NCBI GenBank assembly: GCA_000720995.1 | Contig: JOEL01000055.1 | Span: forward strand, 1-64,000 | From: Streptomyces celluloflavus | GTDB lineage: Bacteria; Actinomycetota; Actinomycetes; Streptomycetales; Streptomycetaceae | DNA: 64,000 bases | Reading direction: 5' to 3' | Shown: positions 1 to 7,787 of the stretch, in pieces | How the letters are laid out: every line of letters begins with the position of its first letter | Numbering within the stretch: position 1 is the stretch's first letter | The notes under the pieces: generated by a model | The model's database searches: none | Seen by the model: the letters and a program-made list of their open reading frames with translations, nothing else | Told to the model about the DNA's origin: nothing | Program-made: the position numbers and the translations under genes

Positions 1-1845
1 GTCGATGCCGACTTCGGTGGCGACGGCGCGGGCCACGGCTTCGTTGTCGCCGGTGAGCAGGACGGGGGTGAGTCCGAGGGCGCGGAGCCGTCGGACGGCT
101 TCGGCGCTGGTGGGCTTCACCGCGTCGGAGACCGCGAGCACCCCGCGCGCCCGGCCGTCCCAGGCCACCACCACGGCGGTACGGCCCGCGACTTCGGCGG
201 CCGTCAGCGCGCTCCGCAGCTCCGGCGGCAGCGCGATCCCGGCCCGCTCGGCCAGCGCCGCCCGCCCGGCCAGCACCCGGTGCCCGGCCACGACACCGCG
301 GGCGCCCAGTCCCGGCACGTTCACGAACCCTTCCACCGGGGGCGGTTGGCCCACCCGCTCCGCCGCGCCCGCCGCGACGGCGCGGGCCACCGGATGCTCC
401 GAGGCGTGCTCCAACGCACCGGCCAGCCGCAGCAGTTCGCCCTCCGTGACACCGTCGGCGGCGGTGATGTCCACCAGGCTCATCCGGCCGCTGGTGACCG
501 TGCCGGTCTTGTCCAGCAGGACGGTGTCCACCCGCCGGGTCGATTCCAGCACCTCCGGCCCCTTGAGCAGGATGCCGAGCTGGGCGCCGCGGCCCGTACC
601 GACCATCAGCGCGGTCGGTGTCGCGAGGCCCAGGGCGCAGGGGCAGGCGATGATCAGGACGGCCACCGCGGCGGTGAACGACGCCGTCGCGTCGCCGGTC
701 GCCAGCAGCCGGCCGGCCAGTGTGCCGGCCGCGATCAGCAGCACCACCGGCACGAAGACCGCGGAGACCCGGTCCGCCAGCCGCTGCACCTCGGCCTTGC
801 CGCTCTGGGCGGCCTCGACCAGCCGTGCCATCCGGGCGAGTTGGGTGTCGCCGCCGACCCGGGTGGCCTCGATCTCCAGCCGCCCGGCGGCGTTCACCGT
901 CGCCCCCGTGACCGTGTCGCCGGGGGCGACCTCGACCGGGACGGACTCACCGGTGAGCATTGACGCGTCCACCGCGGAGGACCCCGCCACCACCCGTCCG
1001 TCGGTGGCGATCTTCTCGCCGGGGCGTACGACGAACCGGTCGCCGACGCTCAGCTCCGCGATGGGGACGCGGACTTCGCGGCCGTCGCGCAGTACGGCGA
1101 CGTCCCTGGCGCCCAGTTCGAGCAGCGCCCGCAGCGCCGCGCCCGCCTTCCGCTTCGCACGCGCCTCCAGATGGCGGCCCAGCAGCAGGAAGACGGTCAC
1201 CCCGGCCGCGACCTCCAGATAGATCGCCGAGGAACCCTCGGTACGCGAGACCGTCAGATCGAAACCGTGCCGCATCCCGGGCGCGCCCGCGTCGCCGAGG
1301 AACAGCGCCCACAGGGACCAGCCGAACGCGGCGAGTGTCCCCAGGGACACGAGGGTGTCCATGGTGGCCGCGCCGTGCCGCAGACGCGTCCAGGTGGCGC
1401 GGTGGAAGGGGTAGCCGCCCCAGACGACGACCGGCGCGGCGAGGGTCAGCGACAGCCACTGCCAGGAGGTGAACTGGAGCGCGGGCACCATCGCCAGCAC
1501 GATGACGGGCACGGCCAGCGCTGCGCAGACCAGCAGCCGCTGCCGCAGGGCGCCGGTGGAGCCGTCGTCGCCGGCCGGTGGTGCGCCGGGGGCCGTGGTG
1601 GACGGCGCGGGCTCCGCGGGCGCGGGCGGACGCGCCGTGTAGCCGGTCTTCTCCACCGTGGTGATCAGGTCCGCGACCGAGACGCCGTGCCCGTAGGAGA
1701 CCTTCGCCCGCTCCGTCGCGTAGTTGACGGTGGCGGTGACGCCCTCCATGCGGTTGAGCTTCTTCTCGACGCGCGCCGCGCACGAGGCGCAGGTCATCCC
1801 GCCGATGGCGAGTTCGACCCGCGCCTGCGTGCCGGAACCGGACAT
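1..1845 (-). CDS. copA: Copper-translocating P-type ATPase, C-terminus cut by window edge
   Basis: P1B-type ATPase that exports Cu(I) across the membrane. The protein opens with a heavy-metal-associated domain with GMTCASC (Cys19 and Cys22), then transmembrane helices. Further on it has the SMLTGES actuator loop, the [12 protein letters not shown] metal-binding helix (CPC is typical of copper pumps) and the LDKTGTVT phosphorylation site. The nucleotide-binding domain is still running at base 1, so roughly the last 100-150 residues lie outside the window. The ATG at 1845 is chosen because it directly precedes the metal-binding domain and lies only 5 nt after the copZ stop, so the two genes form a copZ-copA operon behind the CsoR-like operator at 2230-2258. 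Substrate copper is inferred from CPC plus CopZ; silver is possible. Confidence 0.93.
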   Translation of the reverse strand, partial: MSGSGTQARVELAIGGMTCASCAARVEKKLNRMEGVTATVNYATERAKVSYGHGVSVADLITTVEKTGYTARPPAPAEPAPSTTAPGAPPAGDDGSTGALRQRLLVCAALAVPVIVLAMVPALQFTSWQWLSLTLAAPVVVWGGYPFHRATWTRLRHGAATMDTLVSLGTLAAFGWSLWALFLGDAGAPGMRHGFDLTVSRTEGSSAIYLEVAAGVTVFLLLGRHLEARAKRKAGAALRALLELGARDVAVLRDGREVRVPIAELSVGDRFVVRPGEKIATDGRVVAGSSAVDASMLTGESVPVEVAPGDTVTGATVNAAGRLEIEATRVGGDTQLARMARLVEAAQSGKAEVQRLADRVSAVFVPVVLLIAAGTLAGRLLATGDATASFTAAVAVLIIACPCALGLATPTALMVGTGRGAQLGILLKGPEVLESTRRVDTVLLDKTGTVTSGRMSLVDITAADGVTEGELLRLAGALEHASEHPVARAVAAGAAERVGQPPPVEGFVNVPGLGARGVVAGHRVLAGRAALAERAGIALPPELRSALTAAEVAGRTAVVVAWDGRARGVLAVSDAVKPTSAEAVRRLRALGLTPVLLTGDNEAVARAVATEVGID

Positions 1846-1850
1846 CGCGG

Positions 1851-2138
1851 TCAGGCCGCCTGGCCCACGAGCTCGTAACCCGCCTCGTCGACGGCCGCGC
1901 GCACGGCCTCGTCGTCGAGCGGGGCCTGCGACACGACGGTCACCAGGCCGGTCGCCGCCACGGCCTGCACCGAGCTGACACCGGTGATCTCGGAGATCTC
2001 GGACGATACGGCGCCCTCGCAGTGACCACACGTCATACCGCTGACCCGGTAGGTGGTGGTCACCGCGCCCACCTGGACGTCGGTGTCGCCGGAGTGGCAG
2101 GACTCTTCGGAGGTGCAGCAGGAGCTGTTCTCGGCCAT
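1851..2138 (-). CDS. copZ: Copper chaperone, heavy-metal-associated domain protein
   Basis: A 95-residue cytosolic metallochaperone expected to hand Cu(I) to CopA. The HMA fold carries MTCGHC (Cys37, Cys40). The N-terminal tail is unusually rich in cysteine for this family (two adjacent Cys at 7-8, another at 14) and may add a second thiol site. The ATG at 2138 is preferred over upstream in-frame codons because AAGGAGAG sits directly before it. It is the first gene of the copZ-copA unit, with only a few bases to copA. Confidence 0.92.
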   Translation of the reverse strand: MAENSSCCTSEESCHSGDTDVQVGAVTTTYRVSGMTCGHCEGAVSSEISEITGVSSVQAVAATGLVTVVSQAPLDDEAVRAAVDEAGYELVGQAA

Positions 2139-2229
2139 GGGTCTCTCCTTGTGGTGCCGATGTGTTCCGCGTGATGCCGGTGTTGTACGAGGGGCCCCGG
2201 TGTCACCCGGTGCTTCCCGATGCCCCCAC

Positions 2230-2258
2230 ACTGTATACCCCTAGGGGGTATCAATCCA
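2230..2258 (-). promoter_or_regulatory. Promoter of copZA with CsoR-type operator
   Basis: The palindromic core ATACCCCTAGGGGGTAT (2235-2251) has the G/C-tract inverted repeat flanked by TA/AT that is typical of CsoR copper-sensor operators. On the minus strand a TTGGAT -35 (2258-2253) and TACAGT -10 (2235-2230) lie 17 nt apart, with the palindrome filling the spacer. Binding would block RNA polymerase until copper releases the repressor. The csoR gene is not in the window; family assignment is by motif only. Confidence 0.8.
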
Positions 2259-2406
2259 ACTGTGTGCCACCGCGCCGCGCGCCGCCACCCCACGACGCGA
2301 CGAGCGGTGTCCCGCCGGAGCGCGCCGGATCGTACGCGTTGCCGTGCGCCGCGCCGCGCGTCAGCCTTGGGGGTACGGCTCGGGGTGGATCCGAGGAGGC
2401 GGCCGG

Positions 2407-3075
2407 ATGGACGCGTTCGCCCTGTACGGCCTGCTGGCGCTCACCACTCTGCCGCCGCTGGTCCCCAATTCCGCGCTGCTCGTCACCGCCGGTGTGCTCG
2501 CCTCCGAGGGGCACGCCTATCTCCCGCTGATCCTGCTGGTCGTCGCGGGCAGCGCCACGCTGGGTGACCTCCTGATCTACCTCGTCGCCCGGCGGTTCGG
2601 CGGTCCCGTACGGGCCTGGATGCTGCGCAGGCCCCGGCGCCGGGCGATGCTGGAGTGGACCCTGGGCCGGATCGAGCGCTACGGCCTGCCGTTCGTGATC
2701 GGTGTCCGGTTCCTGCCCAGTGGACGGATCGCCGGCCCGTTGGCGGCCGGTGTGCTGCGCTATCCGGTCCGCAGGTACGCGCTCGGTGCCGCGTTCGCCG
2801 AGACGACGTGGGCGACGTACTCCATCGGCCTCGGCTACCTCGGCAGCGCCGCCGCGGGCGATCCGTTCTTCGCCGCGGGGGTCGGCGTGGGCGTCTCCTG
2901 CATGGTCGCCGCGGTGGGCACGGCGATCCAGTGGACGGCCCGCCGCCGGTCCGCGAGGGTACCGGGCGACGGGAGCGGCAAGGGCGGCAACGGGCCGGAG
3001 GGGCAGGAGGGGACGAAGGGACCGCGGCGACGGGCCTCCCGGGCGGCGGGCGCGCTCGGCCGGCCGTCCGGCTGA
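2407..3075 (+). CDS. DedA family integral membrane protein
   Basis: A 222-residue membrane protein of the DedA (SNARE-associated/VTT) family; members are implicated in lipid flipping and membrane homeostasis. Visible features are an N-terminal hydrophobic segment, the region GDLLIYLVARRFGG, the family-typical stretch FVIGVRFLPSGRIAGPLAAG with its basic residue in a re-entrant hydrophobic segment, and two more hydrophobic segments. The last ~45 residues are a charged Gly/Lys/Arg tail that is likely cytoplasmic and not conserved. The ATG at 2407 is preferred to the upstream codon at 2344 because GAGGAGG lies 7 nt before it. It is divergent from copZA; no functional link is evident. Confidence 0.85.
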   Translation: MDAFALYGLLALTTLPPLVPNSALLVTAGVLASEGHAYLPLILLVVAGSATLGDLLIYLVARRFGGPVRAWMLRRPRRRAMLEWTLGRIERYGLPFVIGVRFLPSGRIAGPLAAGVLRYPVRRYALGAAFAETTWATYSIGLGYLGSAAAGDPFFAAGVGVGVSCMVAAVGTAIQWTARRRSARVPGDGSGKGGNGPEGQEGTKGPRRRASRAAGALGRPSG

Positions 3076-3203
3076 TCGGGGTTGATGACGCGTGGCTGCG
3101 GCCGGCCGGGGGGCGCGACCGGGTGTTTGCGCAGATCAGCGGCGTTGTCAGTGGCCGCCCTTACTGTGTGGACAGGGCGAAACGGGGGCGGGTGCAGACG
3201 CAG

Positions 3204-3968
3204 ATGAAACCGCAGCGGACGACGCAGGCAGAGACACCGGCAGAGGCACAGACGCAGGCGAAGGCGGGGACGGGGATGAAGAGGGGGACGGGGGCGTGGG
3301 TACGGACGCCACCGCGGGTGCGGATCGAGCCGTGGGGCACGGACGGTCTCGATCTGCTGCGCAGGCTCAACGCACCGGAGATGACCGGGCATCTGGGCGG
3401 CCCGGAGACGGAGCGGCAGTTGCTCGCGCGGCACCGGAGATATCTCGGCCTGGACGGGGCGGGGCAGATGTTCCGGGTCGTACTGCTGCCGGACGGTGCG
3501 CCGGGGGATGACGAGGGGGAGCCGGGTGCTCCGGCGGGCGCCGTGGTGGGGTCGATCGGGTTCTGGGAGCTGAGCTGGCAGGGTGCGGCGGTGTACGAGA
3601 CGGGCTGGGGCGTGCTGCCCGAGTTCCAGGGCCGGGGCATCGCGGTGGCGGCCGCACGGGAGGTCATCGGGCGAGCGGGGGCCGAGGGGCTCCACCGCTC
3701 TCTGCACGCGTTTCCTTCGGTGCACCACACCGCGTCCAACGCCGTCTGCCGGAAGGCGGGATTCGAGCTCATGGGGGAGTGCGAGTTCGAGTATCCGAAG
3801 GGGCGCCCGATGCGGTCCCATGACTGGCGGCTGGATCTGACCGCCATATCCGGGGGCGTGCCGGGTGGGGCCGTGTCGGCCGGCGGGGGCGCACCGGCCG
3901 GCGGGGGCGCATCGTCCGGGGGCGCGTTCCCGGACGGGGGAGGGGGAGTCGTGGCGGCCCGCAGCTGA
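3204..3968 (+). CDS. GNAT family N-acetyltransferase
   Basis: Predicted acyl-CoA-dependent acetyltransferase. The N-terminal ~35 residues are low-complexity Gln/Thr/Lys. The GNAT core follows: a substrate loop near GHLGGPETERQLLARH, beta-4 FRVVLLPDG, and the acetyl-CoA pyrophosphate loop VLPEFQGRGIAVAAAREVI (Q/R-x-x-G-x-G/A form). A Gly/Ala/Ser-rich tail of about 40 residues ends the protein. The start is uncertain: ATG 3204 is used, but GTG 3168, GTG 3192 and ATG 3276 are also in frame, and the conserved domain begins only after 3276. The substrate cannot be read from the sequence. Confidence 0.8.
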   Translation: MKPQRTTQAETPAEAQTQAKAGTGMKRGTGAWVRTPPRVRIEPWGTDGLDLLRRLNAPEMTGHLGGPETERQLLARHRRYLGLDGAGQMFRVVLLPDGAPGDDEGEPGAPAGAVVGSIGFWELSWQGAAVYETGWGVLPEFQGRGIAVAAAREVIGRAGAEGLHRSLHAFPSVHHTASNAVCRKAGFELMGECEFEYPKGRPMRSHDWRLDLTAISGGVPGGAVSAGGGAPAGGGASSGGAFPDGGGGVVAARS

Positions 3969-4202
3969 GGAGCGGCACCGGTCCCGGGGTGGCGCCGCGC
4001 GCGTCGACACCGCCGAGGGGGCCCGGGAGACCCCCACCGGCGGCTCGGCGTACCCCGGCGCACCGAGCGGTCCGTGGCCGGTGCCGGTGGTCTCTGGTGC
4101 AGCTGCCGATGCACCCCGGCGCGCCGAGCGGTTCGACGTCGCGGCCGGGCACCCATCCGCGGCCGGGTGCCCGGCCGTGGTCGGTCAGGCGTCCGCGGCC
4201 GG
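3969..4202. other. Intergenic region between convergent genes
   Basis: About 230 bases between the acetyltransferase and the convergent dehydrogenase. It is GC-rich and locally repetitive (variants of GGCCGGGC and GGTGCCGGTGG). No start with a ribosome site and no clear simple hairpin stands out; nothing further is called. Confidence 0.4.
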
Positions 4203-5237
4203 TCAGACGTCCGTGGTCGCACCGCCGGCGGCCGCGGCGCGGATGTCCGCGACGGTGACCGGCTCGCCGGTCCGGCGGGAGTGTTCGCACGCCTCGGCGA
4301 TGTACAGCGCCTCCAGCGCCTCGCCGGGCGAGCAGGGGCTCGGCGTGCGGCCGGCGGCGACCTCGGCGAAGACGCCCAGCTCCGTGACGTACGCGTCGTG
4401 GAAGCGCTCCATGAACGTGGCGTACGGGGCCGCGGCGCGCTGCCAGGACAGTCCGGTCTCGGCCGACGGCAGCGGCGCGCGGTCGTCCAGGCCGACGATC
4501 CGGGCGCCCTCCGAGCCGCAGACCTCCAGCCGGACATCGTGGCCCGCGCCGTTGTAACGGGTCGCGGTGACGGTGGCCAGGGTGTCGTCGTCGAAGCGCA
4601 GCAGCGCCGCACAGGTGTCGACGTCATCGCCCGCGGCGAAGAAGGGCGCGCCACGGTTGGCGCCCTGGGCGTAGACCGAGACCACCTCGCGGCCGGTCAG
4701 CCAGCGGAGGATGTCGAAGTCGTGGATGCTGCAATCCCGGAACAGGCCGCCGGAGGTGGGGATGTAGGCGGCGGGCGGCGGCGTCCGGTCGCTGGTGCAG
4801 GCGCGCAGGGTGTGCAGCCAGCCCAGCTCACCGGAGCGCAGCGCCGCGCGGGCGGCGCGGTAACCGGCGTCGAAGCGCCGCTGGAAGCCGATCTGCACGG
4901 GGACGGTGCCGGCCTCGGCCCGCGTCACCACGTCGCGGGTGCCCGGTACGTCCAGGGCGACCGGCTTCTCGCAGAAGACCGGCACCCCGGCGTCCAGGGC
5001 CTGGTGGATGAGCGAGGCGTGGGCACTGGTCGCGGCGGTGATCACCACACCGTCCAGGCCGTCCGCGTACATCTCCTCGACGCTCGTGGCGGCGCGCACG
5101 CCGAGGGTGTCCGCCAGTGACGCGGCGCGCGTGGGGTCCGCGTCCGCGACGACGATGCCGGTGACGCCGGGGACGCTGCGGAGGGTCTCGGCGTGGAAGG
5201 CGCCGATGCGCCCCGTGCCGATCAGGCCGATCTTCAT
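4203..5237 (-). CDS. Gfo/Idh/MocA family oxidoreductase, likely inositol or sugar dehydrogenase
   Basis: A 344-residue NAD(P)-dependent dehydrogenase. The N-terminal Rossmann fold opens with GLIGTGRIG (glycines at 7, 9 and 12) followed by an acidic beta-2 end (ADADP). The family EKP motif (Lys91) stands at residues 90-92, and a catalytic DCSIHDFDILRW segment is present near residue 170. It is a homologue of the iolG-like gene at 9490 but clearly divergent from it. ATG 5237 follows GGAAAGGAA at good distance. It is divergent from the LacI regulator at 5510, and the palindrome at 5363-5376 lies in their shared promoter, so inducer-controlled expression is likely. The true substrate (myo-inositol, scyllo-inositol or another polyol) is inferred only from family and proximity to the iol genes. 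Confidence 0.88.
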   Translation of the reverse strand: MKIGLIGTGRIGAFHAETLRSVPGVTGIVVADADPTRAASLADTLGVRAATSVEEMYADGLDGVVITAATSAHASLIHQALDAGVPVFCEKPVALDVPGTRDVVTRAEAGTVPVQIGFQRRFDAGYRAARAALRSGELGWLHTLRACTSDRTPPPAAYIPTSGGLFRDCSIHDFDILRWLTGREVVSVYAQGANRGAPFFAAGDDVDTCAALLRFDDDTLATVTATRYNGAGHDVRLEVCGSEGARIVGLDDRAPLPSAETGLSWQRAAAPYATFMERFHDAYVTELGVFAEVAAGRTPSPCSPGEALEALYIAEACEHSRRTGEPVTVADIRAAAAGGATTDV

Positions 5238-5362
5238 GCCCGGTTCCTTTCCAGGGAGGGGGAGACAGAGGGGAGGGGAGGTGTTCTGTTGCCATGCGTG
5301 GGGATGGCGGGGGCGGTGGGACGGGACTGGACGCACGTTAAGGTGCGTGGTGGACGCGAGCT

Positions 5363-5376
5363 TTGGAACGGTCCAA
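5363..5376. promoter_or_regulatory. LacI-family operator 1
   Basis: TTGGAACGGTCCAA is a near-perfect 14-bp palindrome with a central CG, the form expected for LacI-family regulators. It lies between the divergent dehydrogenase and lacI-type gene. The same core recurs at 5511-5522. Assignment to the adjacent regulator is inference. Confidence 0.75.
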
Positions 5377-5509
5377 CACCGCCGTCCCGGCACCCTGCAC
5401 GTCCGTATGTCCGTATGTCAACCCCCGGGACGGCCCGGGTGGGCCGCCGCGGGGCCGTCACGCCGGCTCGCGTTGACGCCGGTCCCGCCGAATGGAAGGA
5501 TTTCCGCCC

Positions 5510-5523
5510 ATGGAACGGTCCAA
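5510..5523. promoter_or_regulatory. LacI-family operator 2 overlapping the regulator start codon
   Basis: ATGGAACGGTCCAA repeats operator 1 with one outer mismatch, and its first three bases are the ATG of the LacI-type gene. Operator centres are 147 bp apart, close to 14 turns of 10.5 bp, so two dimers could face the same side of the helix and loop the DNA. This placement implies autorepression. Confidence 0.7.
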
Positions 5524-6553
5524 TGAACGGCCGAGTGCGGACCGGCCCCCGACGATCCGCGGTGTCGCCGAGCGCGCGGGTGTTTCGAAGTCGCTGGTCT
5601 CACTGGTGTTGCAGGGCTCGCCGCGGGTCAGCGACGGCAAGCGGCAGGCCGTGCTGGAGGCGATCCAGGAGCTGGGGTACCGCCCGAACGCCGCGGCCCG
5701 CAGCCTGGTGGCGCGCCGTACGCACACCGTCGGCGTCCTCCTCGACGACATGCGCAACCCCTGGTTCGTGGAGGTTCTCGACGGTCTGAACTCGCTGCTG
5801 CACGCGCACGGGCTGCGGATGCTGATGGCCGACGGGCGGCTCGACCGGCGGGCCGGCCAGGACTTCGCCCGCACCTTTCTGGAGCTGCGGGTGGACGGCA
5901 TCGTCGTCGTCGGCACGCTGCCGGACAGTGCGGGCCTGGCCGCGGTCGCCGAGCGGCTGCCGACCGTGATCGCGGGCGACCACGGGCCCCGGCTGCCGCG
6001 GGTCGACATCGTCGCCAACGACGACGAGCGCGGCGCCCGGCTCGCCACCGAGCACCTCATCGGCCTCGGCCACACCCGGCTCGCCCATATCGCCGGACAG
6101 GGCCTGGTGGGCGAGGCGCGCAGACGCGGTTTCGAGGCCGCCGTACGCGCGCACGGGCCGGGACTGTCCGCCGTCGTGGAGAGCGGCGACGGGACCGAGG
6201 AGGGCGGCTACCGCGCCGCCGTCCGGCTGCTCAACCCGGTGCGCGGCGGTGAACGCCCCACCGCCCTCTTCGCGTTCAACGACATCTCGGGTGTCGGCGC
6301 GCTGTCCGCCGCGGAGGAGCTGGGCCTGGCGGTGCCCGCCGACCTGTCCCTCGTCGGCTACGACAACACCTACCTCTCGCGCATCCGGCATCTCTGGCTG
6401 AACTCGGTGAACAACGCCAGCCACGAGGTGGGTCGCCGCGCCGCGCGCTGCCTGCTGGACCGGATGGAGCGCCCGGACGGGCCCGCCGCCCGTCAACTCG
6501 TCGCCCCGGAGCTGGAGATCAGGGGATCGACCGCCCCGCCGCGGCCCGCCTAG
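5510..6553 (+). CDS. LacI family transcriptional regulator
   Basis: A 347-residue repressor. The helix-turn-helix at about residues 15-34 (TIRGVAERAGVSKSLVSLVL) and the hinge helix NAAARSLVARRTHTVGVLL are typical of the family, followed by a periplasmic-binding-protein-like effector domain (VDGIVVVGTLPDS, DLSLVGYDNTYLSRI). ATG 5510 is chosen over 5492 because GGAAGGA ends 9 nt upstream. The start codon is part of an operator-like palindrome identical in core to the one at 5363, so the gene probably represses itself and the divergent dehydrogenase. The effector is likely a sugar or polyol. Confidence 0.92.
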   Translation: MERSNERPSADRPPTIRGVAERAGVSKSLVSLVLQGSPRVSDGKRQAVLEAIQELGYRPNAAARSLVARRTHTVGVLLDDMRNPWFVEVLDGLNSLLHAHGLRMLMADGRLDRRAGQDFARTFLELRVDGIVVVGTLPDSAGLAAVAERLPTVIAGDHGPRLPRVDIVANDDERGARLATEHLIGLGHTRLAHIAGQGLVGEARRRGFEAAVRAHGPGLSAVVESGDGTEEGGYRAAVRLLNPVRGGERPTALFAFNDISGVGALSAAEELGLAVPADLSLVGYDNTYLSRIRHLWLNSVNNASHEVGRRAARCLLDRMERPDGPAARQLVAPELEIRGSTAPPRPA

Positions 6554-6586
6554 GACCGGCGGCCCGGGACGATACCGAGTCGACCC

Positions 6587-6615
6587 TTGTCAACTTCGCG
6601 ACGGGGCGATATAGA
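6587..6615 (+). promoter_or_regulatory. Sigma-70-like promoter for the DUF2267 gene
   Basis: TTGTCA (6587-6592) and TATAGA (6610-6615) are separated by exactly 17 nt, a close match to the vegetative consensus. The long leader to the start at 6759 contains an inverted repeat CGGCATCC (6636-6643) / GGATGCCG (6660-6667) that could fold in the transcript. Confidence 0.6.
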
Positions 6616-6758
6616 GGGAAATGGCCCGTTTGTAGCGGCATCCTGGGCGCGAAGTGGCGGGATGCCGGTGCCGGTGCGGACCGGCTCTTTCCGCTGGCCG
6701 CAGACAGGCGGCGGAGCGGGAGCCGGGCGCGGAACCGGAGCGTGAGGAGGGAGCGCCG

Positions 6759-7154
6759 ATGGCTCTGTCGTGGGACGCGTTCCTGGCCGCCGTGCAGGAG
6801 CGGGGTCAGTACCCTTCGCGGCGCGAGGCGGAGCGGGCGGCCCGTATCGTGCTCGGCCTCCTGGGCGCGCACCTCGTGGGCGACGAACGGGCGGAACTGG
6901 CCGCCAGGCTGCCCGCGACCTGTGTGCTGGTACTGCTCAATCCGCTCCCCGCCGCCGAACCGCTCGGCCCCGACCGCTTCGTACGGGCGACTGCCGCGTG
7001 GATCGAGGGCGCCACCGAGGAGACCGCCACCGGGGATGTCGGCGCCGTCCTCAGCGTCGTGGCCGAAGCCGCCGGTGAGGAACTCATGCGGCGCGTCCTG
7101 CTCCAGCTCCCCCCGGGCTATGACCTGCTCTTCGGCCCTCCCCGGCAGATCTGA
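6759..7154 (+). CDS. DUF2267 domain protein
   Basis: A 131-residue soluble protein matching the DUF2267 pattern: helical, with an early SRREAERAARIVLGLLGAHL segment, then LAARLP, and a closing AGEELMRRVLLQLPPGYDLLF. Such proteins are common in actinomycetes and are often described as stress-associated, but no biochemical role is established. ATG 6759 follows GAGGAGGGAG; the longer reading frame upstream is not needed. It has its own strong promoter at 6587-6615 and is followed by the 19-bp tandem array. Confidence 0.8.
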   Translation: MALSWDAFLAAVQERGQYPSRREAERAARIVLGLLGAHLVGDERAELAARLPATCVLVLLNPLPAAEPLGPDRFVRATAAWIEGATEETATGDVGAVLSVVAEAAGEELMRRVLLQLPPGYDLLFGPPRQI

Positions 7155-7193
7155 CGCACCCGGCCCCGCCAGTCGCCCGCCGACGGGCGAGGG

Positions 7194-7319
7194 CACGGGC
7201 ACCCCCGAAAGCCACGGGCACCCCCGAAAGCCACGGGCACCCCCGAAAGCCACGGGCACCCCCGAAAGCCACGGGCACCCCCGAAAGGCACGAGCACACC
7301 CGAAAGGCACGGGCACCCC
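7194..7319. repeat. Tandem array of a 19-bp unit
   Basis: Six full copies and one partial copy of CACGGGCACCCCCGAAAGC are arranged head to tail without spacers. Copies 1-4 are identical; copies 5 and 6 carry substitutions, and copy 7 breaks off after 12 bases. The array lies between the convergent DUF2267 and HTH genes. The unit is not a multiple of three and the array is not coding. Confidence 0.93.
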
Positions 7320-7343
7320 GCCGTACCCGGAGCGGGGCCCGGC

Positions 7344-7550
7344 TCACTCCCACCACCCGCGCCGCCCCCGGCTGCTGAGGCGCCGCGCCGCCCACGCCCG
7401 GACCGTGTCGGCGAACCAGTACGGTCTGCCGCCTTCGACCAGGTCCGGCTCCGGCAGCAGTCCGTGCTTGCGGTAGGCGCGCACGGTGTCGGGCTGCACC
7501 TGGAGGTGTGCGGCGATCTCCCGATACGACCAGAGTCTGCGATCGGTCAT
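7344..7550 (-). CDS. Small helix-turn-helix (MerR/excisionase-like) DNA-binding protein
   Basis: A 68-residue protein made almost entirely of one winged-helix DNA-binding domain: YREIAAHLQVQPDTVRAYRK forms the helix-turn-helix and GGRPYWFADTVRAWAARR the wing and last helix. This resembles the MerR/AlpA/excisionase superfamily, but no integrase or prophage genes are nearby, so it is probably a free-standing actinomycete regulator. The partner and target are unknown. Confidence 0.7.
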   Translation of the reverse strand: MTDRRLWSYREIAAHLQVQPDTVRAYRKHGLLPEPDLVEGGRPYWFADTVRAWAARRLSSRGRRGWWE

Positions 7551-7787
7551 CTCCGCGCACCTCCAGGAGCCGTGCGCGGGGCCGGTCCGAGGGGCCGGCG
7601 GGGTACCGCGTTCGGCTTGGCGGTCACTCGGACCGGCCCGGTCGGCGGCGCCGGGTGAGGGGTGTGGAGAGCTGTCGACCGGCTGTGACGGAAGTCCCGC
7701 GCAACGGTGCCAGCCGTGACCGGGGCGGGACAGCCGGGGCGGTGGCCGGAGCGCGGTGGCCGGGCCGGGGCCCGGCCCGGCGGGCCG

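Noticed and set aside
7194-7319. CRISPR-like repeat array
   Set aside because: The 19-bp units are directly abutting with no spacers, and no cas genes are nearby; it is a plain tandem repeat.
7344-7550. Integrative element suggested by an excisionase-like HTH protein
   Set aside because: No integrase, tRNA-type attachment site or flanking direct repeat is present; small HTH proteins of this kind are common in actinomycete chromosomes.
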